Below, piece by piece: positions 10,701 to 21,900 of a stretch of DNA of 64,000 bases; the first letter of the stretch is position 1, and every line of letters begins with the position of its first letter. The DNA comes from Gavia stellata (taxonomy: Eukaryota > Chordata > Aves > Gaviiformes > Gaviidae), in contig NC_082613.1 in the NCBI RefSeq assembly GCF_030936135.1, forward strand, positions 1,054,001-1,118,000, given 5' to 3'. The position numbers and the translations under genes were made by a program. The notes below the pieces were generated by a model. That model was not told where the DNA came from. It ran no database searches and was given only the letters and a program-made list of their open reading frames with translations.

Positions 10701-12775
10701 CCTGCCGGCTTGCGGTTTGGGTGCCGAGGCTGGGCGTCCTCCGCAGCTGAGCCCCGCAGACACTACGCCTGAGCCAGATGCTTTCCGAAAACATCGCGGG
10801 TGGCTCCCAGGGCTCCTCCTCCTCACCGGACAGGTGAGAGGCTGTGGGCAGCAAGGACCTTGGCATTTGTATTTGTCTCTTAAGCTCTGACAGTAATCTT
10901 GAGTAAGCCTTGTGAAGAAGGCCAGATATTAGGGTGGCTGCCTCCCTGCAAACGCTTACAATAAAGACACTATTTATAGTTTGCAACAGGGAGACCTTTG
11001 CAGTTCTGTTCCTGTACGTACAAGATGGAGTTTCTGGAGAGGCAGGATCGCTTCGTGGCTGGCGTGGCAGCGGTGCTGTGCTGAGCCGGGGGATGCCGTG
11101 CCTCCCCCCTGCCTCCCGCCTCTCCTGCTCTGCCCGACCTGGGCACGGGGGCCGCAGGGGGCACCTGGCTGGCAGCGCCGGCGGGTCTGGGGGTCGGGGC
11201 GTCCCCCCGCCCCGTGGTGGGCAGGCCTGGGGCTGCTGAGCCCTGTCCGTCCATCCGTCCCTCCGTCGTCCGTGCCTACGGGGTTTCACAAGCTGTAAAT
11301 TCCAGGAAACTCCCCGGGAGGCACATGGAGGGAGCGGGCTGGGGGCGGGCGCGATCCCTGAGCCAGCAGATGTGTCTGCAGGGACGAGGAGCAGGGAGGA
11401 AAAGCACAAACCTGTCTTTAAAGACGTTTGTTTGTTCACAATAAAAACTGTCAGCCAGCAGCGGCCAGACAGGGCAGTTTTTATGAGGTGCGGGCGTAGG
11501 TTGGAGGGGTGCTTGCCAATTGCTTCTTACGAGGAAAGGGAGCGGGGATTGTATTTTATCTCAGGACCAGGGGGAGAGAAAAAAAAAAAAAAAGAGCAGA
11601 GAGTTTACAAGCCTTTGAAATGTTTCAATCAAAGGAAAGCGCAGTTGAAAGCAGTTCTGGAAACATTTTTGGTGTTCCCCTACGCCCCAGGGCTCTGGAT
11701 GTGGTCTCTGCCCGTTGCTTTGGGAGGGGAGCAGGGAGAGGAAGGCAGATAAAGGGATCAGCAGTGGGACCGTGTTCATACAGGGACACGTATCTGCTTC
11801 CTCCCGAGCTGCGTGTTGGGAGAGTTCAGCCCGGGGAGGTCCCGCAGCCCCTCCTCTCATTCAGGATCTCAGTGCTGCCTTTATGATGATGGTTTTGAAA
11901 TCCTGTGGCTGACCTTTCCGGCGCTGGAAGCGATCCAAGGGCTGTGTCTTGAAGTACTGTAAAGGTTAGCGAGAAGGGAGAGAGAGGGAGAGAGAAAATG
12001 TCCTTTCAGCTGCCGGAGTGGGAGAGAGGAATGTCATCTATGCTGTCGGGGAGCGGGTGGCTGGCCGGGCTCCCCAGCCCAAGCTGGGGCGTCCCTGCCT
12101 CACTGGGGACCTCGCTCCCCCAGCCCCTTCCCTAGGTGCACATGGTCGTTTTTGACCAGGGTACAGAGGCAATATCCCGTTGGAGAGGGCTGGAGGAGCA
12201 GTCCCTCGGGGCCGTGCTCCAGGAGCCACCTCTGCAGCATCAGGCAGTGCAGGTCTATGGGGATCACGCCGCTATCCAGATCTGCCCCACCGGCCACTCC
12301 CTGCCAGTGCCAGTCCACCGGTGAGTCCTGTTGCAGCAGATGATTTGATTTCAGAAAAGTCCGAGATGTTTTATGGAGCCGTTTCAATGGAGTTGCACCC
12401 CGTCCTCAGCTCCCACACGCCGCTGCCTCGCCAGAAGCACGCTGGGGTGGATGGAGATTAAAGGGTAAACTCCAGGGCTCAGCCATCCGCTCCTACAGGA
12501 TGCGAGCTCTTTCTAATTGTCCTCAATTAGAGACAGTGCCATTGCTCAGGCACGTCTTCAGGCAGGAAGCAGAGCCCGGGCGTCCCCTAGCCCGGCCGGA
12601 GGGAAGGGCTGCTCGCGCGGCCTTGGGGAGCGCCGAGGGGCCGCAAGCCTTCTTGCGGGGCAGGAGCTGCTGAGTGGATTGTTTTTAGGAAGGAGTGCAG
12701 CGAGGAGATGTTAAAGGCAGAGAAAGGAGGAAAGAAAATAGCTCAGCGAGTTAACCCTTTCCTGCTTCCCTCCAG
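7751..12775 (+). other. Intronic DNA upstream of the NOL4L 12776 exon
   Basis: No conserved coding exon is recognised. It holds a MIR-like relic (about 8720-8920), an AT-rich island at 10515-10640 within otherwise GC-rich sequence, a 15-base A run near 11580-11594, GA-rich sequence at 11965-12000 and an exon-like open segment at 12136-12320. Confidence 0.6.
8720..8920. repeat. MIR-like ancient SINE relic (c)
   Basis: CTGCCAGCGACTCGCTGTGT is followed by a degraded middle, TATAATAGGAAGAATAC and a decayed 3' part, in the order of a MIR element on the plus strand. It is more diverged than the other two. Confidence 0.45.
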
Positions 12776-12917
12776 GATGAGACATCGGTGAGCAGCGAGG
12801 ACTTTGATATGAACGACTCCACATGGATCTCAGCTGACCAGCACCTGAACTCCAGCCTGAGCCCCAGCCAGGACGAGAGCATGCGCAGCCCGCAGAACCT
12901 GCACGGCCAGGAGGACG
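12776..12917 (+). CDS. NOL4L: NOL4L exon carrying the short-form start (internal exon of the long form)
   Basis: The acceptor is a pyrimidine tract ending CCAG at 12775 and the donor is GTGAGT at 12918. The exon is 142 bases and opens in phase 0. It encodes [16 protein letters not shown] and onward to GQED, with the last base starting an Asp codon completed by the next exon. The paralogue NOL4 has a corresponding junction before DEDESS, which supports this as an internal exon of a long form. The short-form ATG is at 12809. Confidence 0.95.
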
Positions 12918-15900
12918 GTGAGTGCCCCAGCGGGAGGGAAGCGCTCTGCGCCTCTGCCACAGGATGTTTTTGTGACTTATTAAACATTAACCAGTCCTTT
13001 CTGATCAGGTGTCCCACCTGTAGGATGGATTTCATATCAGCACAGGCTTCGAAGCAGCGCCGACTCCCAGTCTTGCCCATTTAGCCTCTGGGATCCGGCT
13101 CGGCCAGGGCCCTCTCCAGCTCGGAGCTCATGGTCCTTGTGCAGGGACCCGGCTCCCAGCTCCTCCAGAAAGAGGTCATCAAATTCTCTCCTAAGGCATC
13201 AGGTTGTAGTTCCCCAGGTGTGACGGGGAGAGCCCCGTTAGTGCTGAACTGCGGGCTGCGCGCTGCCCCGCTGCAGGAAGGATGCCAAGGCTTCGCAGTA
13301 GAGGTCACAGCTTTCCATGCTTGGAAGGCTGCACCTTAGACAGCGTCTTGGATCCCCCCAGGCAAGAAATGTGTAATCCGCAACAGCCAACAGCGATGAG
13401 AGCGCGGGGTGGACGTGGGTGTCTCCTCACTCGGGGCAGGCGGTTGGAAGCGGCTGAATGAAGGTGGCACACATGGGCTGGGTGGGAGGAAGTGTTTGGT
13501 GAAGAGAGGTGGTGTGTTACTTCTGTGAAACACGCTAGTTTAAAATAAAAAAGCAAGTAAATAAATGGTAGAAGTACGAGTTTGGGTCAGAGTTCATCTC
13601 CGTGGTGCTTGGAAGGATTCGGTGGTTGGATTGTTACCAGCTTTTGCTCAAGAGGTTGAATCCCTGATTGTCCCCAGCCCGGCTGCTGCTGGGAGAGCGG
13701 GAAGGGAGCGCAGGAGTCGAGGGACAACCCAGGCTGGGTTGGTGCTGCTTTAAGAAAGGGGACTGGAAAACCACCCCAGAGGAAAGAAAGGGCTTTTGTG
13801 CTGGCAGGTCTCCCTGGGGTGGCTTTTAGCTGCTTGTGTGGCCAGTGGCAGGGACAGCAGGGACACTGCTCTCTCTAGTCCGGCACGTTGTGGCACTTCG
13901 GTTTCTATTGCAAATCTGCAGTTTTGGGAAAGCGCTGTTTTTAACTAACGAGCACCAGCCCCGGAGTCAGGCAGCCTTGGTGAGGATGTGAAACCTGCCT
14001 GCGCTGCAGCACGTCCCCGTCCGGCGGGATGGGCAGCGGCACTTCTGCTTGTACAGGGCCCAGCAGCGGGGCTGTGCTGTGGCAGGAGGAAGGGTGTTTC
14101 GGTGGTAACACAGCTGCTCACATCAGAAGCGTTTGGTTCTTTGGGACCAGGCTGCAACCTCCGCCCCGAGCGAGCGCTGTCTCTCATACCCGTGGCCTGG
14201 CCGGGTCTCTCCGTACCCCCTGAACGTCGCCATTCTCCCGTCGGGACATTTCAGGCTTGTGGCTTATCCCTCACCGCTGAATTCCCAAGTCTCATTTACA
14301 ATCTAGAATGACACGGTTTTGATCCCTTTGCTCAAGACTGTTATTCAACAGCACAATAGTTTAATAAGGGACTCGCGTTGTTTCGGCAAATCAAGATGTT
14401 CTCACTAAAGCTAAAGCCTCTCTCTCTCTCTACCCTCTTAGGAAATGCTTCCAATTCTTCATGCCCTGTGGTTTTTCTTCAGAAGCAGGTGTCCTCTTTG
14501 GGGCCCTTCTTGGCTTCTTTAATTTCTTTGGTAAGGTTCAGTGCTGAGCAATAAAGCACAAACAGTCCCTTCCTTTTTGTGAGGAATGCAAGTGTCCCAG
14601 GCTGTCCCCGGGGTCAGCAGAAGGCTAAACCAGGTAGGCTTTGGCAGATCAGAAGTGATGGAGTCGAAGAATAAGCAAGCCAAGCCCAGGGTTACTAAAA
14701 AGACCCATCAAGAAGAAGCGAGGGATTGGGCTTTCCGTCACACTGTCATACTTCAGGGGGCATTTTATGGGACTGAAGAGAGGTTTTGTCACTGTGGTGA
14801 ATATCCGTGTCCTGTATTGGAGCTCTAAAATACAGGCTAATGCCTGCCGCTGGGGTGAAAGGCCTCGTGTCAGTCCCTCTGCCAAACCAACGCTCCCACC
14901 CAGGATTGAAGCACGCACGAGGCTGAGAAGGGAAGAAGGATGATGGAGTGGCCCCGGCGACCCAGGGGAGCAGCGGGCGGTTAGAGGAGAGGAGCACGGC
15001 ACAGAGAAGGAGCATGTCGTGAGAGGAAAGGCAAATCACTGGCGCTGGGAAGGGAATGTGCGTGAATCAAAGTGTCAAACACTCTTCGATTTCCTCTTCT
15101 CTTGACCCATGAAAACCCTTTTTTTTTGGAAGCAGATGTGTTTTACCGGGTTCACACTGGCTTGCTAAGGCTGTGCACATGCAAGACTTTCCCAAGGAAA
15201 TCATCTAAATGTCAGTAACCAGCTCGTGTGAACTGCGCGCTCCTCAGAGCCCAGCTGGCCAAGATGCCCCACGCAGAGCGCCCGCGCCAGGGCAGCTCAA
15301 GGGCTCTGCTCGAAGTACTTCATGCCAAAACTGGGTGTTTATCTGCGTCTCCTGTGCTCAGCTGTCCACCGTGCTCCGCAGCAGCCCCACAGAGCCCCAG
15401 CCTTCTTCCACCAGCTGTGGGAGACGCAGCCAGTGCCGCAGTGAGCCCCACGCCTCCCCTGCAGCTGGGCCAGGCTCTGCTCCGAGCATCTGGCACTGCA
15501 GAAGGGTCTGATCGCACGCCGCCTCCTTTGGTCGGGAGCTTGTTCAGGACTCAATACTCTCCTCCCTCTGGAAATCCTTTTGAGTTACTAAATTGCTGCC
15601 GCCTGCTGCCATCCAACGGGTGGGACGCTTGGAGTGTGTCTTCTGAGAAAGGCTTCCTAAAGTATAAAAGTTTTAATGAAGAGTTGCCTAGTAGGAGAGC
15701 AGTATCGTCTGACAAGCTTGTTAAAAAAAGTCTTGTTTAAAGTACCAAAGCACCAGCTCCAGGTCTTTCAGAGGCCTGGGAGGAGCGAGTGCTCTCCTAT
15801 GGCATATGAGCAGAGTAGTATGAAATCCAGAGAGGCGGGAGAGCAGAGAGCCATCGTCCCATGCTTTGATACACAGGTATCTGCTCAATCTTCAGAGAGC

Positions 15901-18900
15901 TAAAGAGCAGCTAGGACGAAAGCCAACACCTTCTTTTGTCTCCGTGCCCAGAAACCTTGGCCCAGTATAGCCATGCTGCAACCAGCGTCAGCTCTTGGAA
16001 CGGCAGGGAGAACAAATTAGACCTAATGACTTCGGTGGGTAAGGGACAGTGAAGGCACCATTGGGAGAGCATCGGCAGCAGAGCCGGGGTTCCCGCTGGG
16101 TTGGCGGGCGCGTGGCGGGACGCAGGATGCACTGGCCAGCTCTGAGCAGCGACGCCGATACGCACACACTCGCTCCTTCCATTTTCCTTTGTTACTCATC
16201 CTGCGGGCCTCAGCATGGAAAACGTGAAGCTCCCTGCAACATCCCTTCCCCGTCGGATGTTGCTCACAGTGTACGTGCCCGCAGGAAGCCGTCGGCTACC
16301 CAAAGCGACACCAAGATCAACACGAACCCTTTGCTGCTGAAGCGGAGCTATTGTTCAGGACATCCTGGAGGGACGCGTCTGTGGGAATCAGCACGCGGTC
16401 GGAGCAAAGTGACCCTGAAAGCCATGCTGCCTCACTGTCCCTTGTGCCCATCGCTGTCCCTGAAGGCGTCCCATGCCTGCTCCCAGTTGAGCGCAGGTCC
16501 CGGCGCCTGGCCCTGTCTTGCCGCAGTAGCTTCAGCTGGGGTCTGTCCATCTTCGGAGCCTGTCTGCGTCCACAGGCGAGTGCAGCATCGCGGAACCTCC
16601 CGGTTCAGTCTGGTGCATGGGTCTGAGCGGGGTCTCTCGTCACGGGGACGCTGTGACCTGGCAGCGAGAGCAATGCCCTTGCAAAGAAAGTAGGCAGACC
16701 CTGAACCTCTGTGTGTGTTACATGGCAAAGTGCTTGAACTAATGCAGAAGACGCCTCCATCTTGCCTGCTAATAGGATGTGTCTTGCCTTGTCCCTGGCC
16801 ATACATGCTGCTTCACCGCCCAGGAGCAGCGCTCAGCCCGCGGGCAGGGGTTGCTGCGCCTCGGCCCAGCCTGCCCAATCCTTCTGAAGAGCAGGGAAAG
16901 CTCCTGGGTGTAAGATCTGCTTTCCCTGCACAGGTGTCAGGGTGTTGTTTCATGGCACCACGTTGGGACAGATCCCCTTCCAGCTGAGGTCCCTGCGTGC
17001 AGTTCTCCTTTGACTGGCAGTGTCCCCGCTGAGCCCGTGGTGCCTGGAGCAGCAGTGGCTAATCCAGACCTTGGAGAAAGGACTTTCTTAACCTACTTAG
17101 CTGCGAAGGCACGTGTTCCTTTGGGGCATCCCTCGAGGCAATGGGCCGGGAAGGCTCCCGGGTGTTGGGGACATCCCTCCGGAGCGCTCCAAGGAGGGAC
17201 CTCAAGGACATGCAGGCAGGGGTTAGAGGGCACCTCGCTCCTCTGGACACCCTGCCCTGGGGCTGGCAGGGCGAGCACCTAGCCGTCCCCAGCACAGCTG
17301 TCTCTCTTCTGGTATGGCATGCGTCCCGCCGCTCTGGGTCACACTGCCGTTATTTGGCGAGATGCCCGCGGTGTGCTGCCCATCACCAGGTTCCCCAAAC
17401 CACCGACCTAGCAGAGCGCTTTCTGGGGAGGAGAGCAGCCCTCTTGTCAAACGCAGACCAGAAGCCAGGCCCGTGTCTGCAGTGAGCTCAGCCCCTGCCT
17501 GCAGGACCCCACTCACCAGCCTCACGCCAGGCTCCGGCCCCAGGGCAGCCGTGACGCCCCGCTCCACACCTGCACCTCCCCGGCAGCTGGTACCTGACTG
17601 CGGGGCGACGGCTCCCTCCTCACTTTGCCGTAGCAGGGTCACTTACCGCGGGCGACGTCGGGTGTCACGCGGTTCCTGGTTCCCCTCCGCTGCCAGGGCT
17701 TTCCTTGGCCGGCCCCATCCCTGTTCCATGTGAACACCAATGCACCTTTGCCAGCCGCAGGACAGGCCCAGCAGATGCACGGACAGCCGTCTGATGGGTG
17801 GCCATTGCAAGAGGTGGTCTGTGAGCCCCGAGACCCTTGCTTTTCCCAGGCTGCAAAATCCTCACTGTTTTCAGGGCTTCTTGCACCAGTGTTGGATTTC
17901 ACCCTCCCAGAAGCCCCAGCTCAGAGCCTAAACAAGACTTGGACCAGCATCCAGGCCTTACAACAGCTAGGTGTGACCTTACCTTAGTTTTCATAGGCAT
18001 ATATTTTCTCTCTCCCTTGGGTGTCCCCGTGCTGTGCTGTCCCGGTTGCAGAAGTCATCAAGCCCTGCTCTGCCTGAGCTGTCTGGGCTGATGGCTCCGT
18101 TCCCCATCACCTCTTCCAGGGGCACGTCTGCTCCTCCCAAGCAAAGGCCCTTGCCAGCGATAACACCCTCTTTTCGGTGTCTTTTGAAGAGCTGTCCTTT
18201 CCTGCTGCAAGGCTGAGAAGTGCAGCACGGACGCTGGCGGGGCCGTGGTGGCTTCACCAGCCTGTTGCACTGAACTCGGCTCGCAGCTCTGTCCCGACTG
18301 GTGTGCGCTCTGCCGAGTCAGTCGGTTTGTCCTGCTGGTGCACGGAGCAGAGTTTTGAGGGGCTCTTCCTTGGTCCAGAGCAGAGAGGATCACCAGGCTA
18401 CCGGGCAGCCAGCGCCGCCTGTGCCGCCACCTTCCTCCCCAAATTGAGCACCCCAGCTGAAGGGGTGAGCGGCGACAGCAGGGTGAGCCCCGCAGCGTGT
18501 CCCTTGCCTGGGAGGGGTGCGGAGCCCGCTGGCTTGGGGACGGTCCCCCCTCTGTCCTGGCCAAAGGACTGGGGGCGAGCAGCAGGGTCTCTCTGGCGGC
18601 AGGTCTGGGCTGGAGGCACCAGCTCTGCCCAAAGCCACCAAACCCGTTTGTTTGGCGTGGGGAGAGGCAGTGCCGGGGCAGTGCAGGGCCGCGGCGTGTC
18701 CCCTCCCTGCGGTGGGATCCGGGTGGCTGCCAGCAGCGGCGGCACAAGGAGAGGCTTAGTCTGCACCACCTCCTACCCCACCGCTGGCGAGGCCAGCTCC
18801 TGGCTCGAGCACCCCTCGAGCAGCAGCGAGGTGGCCAGAGAAGCAGCGGTGGGAGGGACGGGGGTCAGGAGGAGGAGGGAAAACCGAGCAACAGAGCGCG

Positions 18901-21900
18901 CTTGTGGCAAGGCTGCTTTCTGCACCAGGAGCCGCCGAGCTTTGGTGCAGGGGAAAATGTCCATCGCGGGGCTGGAGCGGTGAGGTCCCAGTGCCGGAGG
19001 GAGCTGCTCCCTCGGGCTGGGCAGCGGAGCCGGGGGGAGACGGCACCGGGGGGCACCTTTCATGCCGAGGGAGGGGGAGCCGGCCGCACAGCGCTGCCTT
19101 GTCCGGCCGAGCTTGCCTGCGGACGCGCATTGTGTCCAGCCGTGCCAGATGTCTGGCTTGCTGGGGGCTCTGGTCGAAGGCAGGGACCTGGGGAGGGAGG
19201 GCGGAGGGCGGACACTTTGCCTGGGACGTGGGACATAATGAGGTTTGCATTAACGAAGGAAGACAGGAAGTAGAGTGCCTTAACGGGACACTGGCCAGCC
19301 CCACCGCTCCGCGGCCCCCAGCAACATTTCTTGTTTCTGTCATGCATCTCGGAGGCAATCAGCCAGGCAGGACTTGGAGAAAATGGGCTTCGTGCTCCGG
19401 CCGCATGAGCGGTGCGGGGCCAGGGCGGCTGCAGCAGCCGGCACAGAGAGGGCCTCTCCTGCCGCTCGCTGCCCGGTCGTGGGCGCGGGAGCCTTGCGCA
19501 TAGTGAGTGCGGCACTGCTGCCCAGCCGTGGCCCCCCACGGGGCCCCCGTTCCCACTCGGTCTTTCTAATTTGTATTAAGTATCCCTTCCTCGCAGGCTT
19601 TCCTCCTCCCCTCCTTCCCCCTTCTCGTCTCTTTTGTGAGTGAATAATTTATGGCACTTTTCATCTTCCTGGCTGTTGTTCCGGGCAGGCGGTGGTGGGA
19701 TGCTCTGCGCCCTCCTGACAGCCGCTCTCAGGCTGGGTGTACGGCTCCAGCCCGTGCTGGTGCCGTGGCGGGGTGGAAACGGCGCAGTCCCCTCCCGGTA
19801 GCAATGGGGAGTCTCAGGTGGGAGCAGCAACCTCTGCCGCCGCCCCGCCGGCCGTGAGCAGGCAGAGCAGGCAGGACCACGGCTCACAGCTCCATGGTGG
19901 TCCACGGGGGACCAAGGGTCACTGGTGGGACCTGGCGGTGGCTGCAGCGCCCAAGGCCGCGCAGGCAGGCGGGCAACGGCCGAGGGAGTGCCACCCCGGT
20001 GCCGGCCGGGGGCTCCCGCTGCGGCGGGGTGCGGGCAGGGCCGGGCAGCCCCTGGCCCACCGCGTGGTGCGGGGCTGCGGCAAGGTTTCCGTGGGCCGCT
20101 GGCTCTTACATAAGCTCATTGTTTTCTGAGTCAAAAGAGGTTTTGTCTCCGCTCTGGAGATGTGACAGGAGGAGGAACAATTTGCCCCATTCATTTTAAC
20201 TCTGCCTTTGGAGAGCGGCGCGGTGGCCTTCGCTGGCAGAGACGTTAAACCCAACCACTTCCCCGCCGTAAAATCTCCCGGGGAGCAGGTGTTGGAAATC
20301 GCCCCTTCCCCTCCTGATCTCCGCAAATCCAGCGCCACAGAAATCAAGGATAATCCAGCAGCCTCTTCAAAATGAAAACGCTGAGCCCTGATTAATTCAT
20401 TTAATAAGTGACTGATCCCCTCCTCCCCCAGCACCGCGGCCCAAGAAGCCATTTTGCTTCTCGTTCTCCCAGGCTCGGCGCCGCCGGGGAGAGGCTGAGG
20501 CTGCAGCCCAGGCGCGAGGCAGCTTTCCCATGGCCTCCTCGCCGGCCCCGCCGCTCCTCCGGCCGCAGCCTGGCCTCCACGGTGGGGCCGAGCAGGGCAG
20601 CGACCCGGGGTCCATGGGGCCGGGTGGCCTCCGTTGGGCTCTCCCGCCTCACCGGTGTGCCCCGCGCAGGGCCGGGATCTCCTCTGCCTCCAGCCCGCGG
20701 AGCCCCGGCTCGAGGGGATTAAACAGGAGAACGAAATAGTCCGTTTTCCAACTGAAAGATCAAACCGGTTAGAAGTGACATTGTTTTTACAGTTCCATCT
20801 GCTTCAATTAGGGCGCGGGGGTGGAGCAGGGGGGCTCCCAATTATCCTCATTAGAGGGGCTCCTCGCACAGCCAAGCTCCAGCCGCGAGCAGGGAGCTCA
20901 CCAGGCTCGTGCTGGTTGATAATGAATATATTCATGGCTGCGCAGCCTGGCCTTGCTCGCCCGCTGCTGCCGGAGCCCGGCTTGTTGCGTGTGTTTTGGG
21001 CACTTGCTGGGAGTCTGCAGAAAACCTCTCCAAGCTCAGGAGTTTGGTGGGTTTTACCGAGACGGTGACTCTCTGGGAGCACGGCCAACACGGCCCCGCC
21101 GCTGCTCGGCGTCCTGCCGCAGCTGCCGTCGGCAGAGCAGGAGCCTAAAGCCGGTCCCAGCACCCAAGGCAGGAGGGCTCCTGCTCCCTCTCCTCCAGGT
21201 CTTGCTTTGCTGCAGGGTGCCCCAGCCGCTGCTCGGGGCTGGCCGTGGGCTGGAGATGCCCCAGCGAAGCTGCCTGGGGAGCAGCACCGGCCCCGTCCTT
21301 GGCACCGGCCCATCCGCACCAACCAGGAGAGCGCAGCGCTCCCTCCCAAGCCCATCCGCATTTTTAAGCTGGCTGAAGCCATTCCCGTTCAGACCCAAGG
21401 ACCTCGGCAATCTGAATTTGGGGCCATTTCTCTGCCCACAAGACTGAGATTAATCCACCACTTTATATGCAGAGGTTCTGGGAGAGCATAACCTGTAAAA
21501 ATAAGAAAATTATCTGTAGCTAGCGTGTTTACAGACCTTGTTATTTACTTATGTTCATCCTCGTTTTAAAGAAAATTGCTCTTTTAGTAGGTGCTGGCCC
21601 CTTACGTTAGATTCCCATTTCATTTTCTTATTCCACCTGGACAGGTTCCTAGACATCTTCCTCTTTGTTTTCAATATTTTTTGGCTGTAGCAAACCCAAG
21701 GTTCGTAAATGCAGCAGAGTCGGGTAGAAACCTGATTTGCAGCTGCTGGGTGTGTTTTGTGCAACACAAAAGAAAACCTGAGACATTGAGAAGTTGGGGG
21801 GTCCAGACCTCCCCCCCAGGATCCTGCCCGGCGTGAGCAGCCGGTGTGGAACCGGCACTGCCGACGGGGACGGGAGCTGCAGGGACGGGGGACAGAGCTG

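Noticed and set aside
1-12775. Search for the N-terminal NOL4L long-form exons
   Set aside because: No sequence encoding the conserved NOL4 N-terminal blocks (for example the one ending LLNSQQ in the paralogue) was found, so these exons must lie outside the window.
18058-19539. Several 150-270-codon frames on both strands in the NOL4L intron
   Set aside because: They overlap on opposite strands in GC-rich DNA, resemble no known family and contain no splice pattern.
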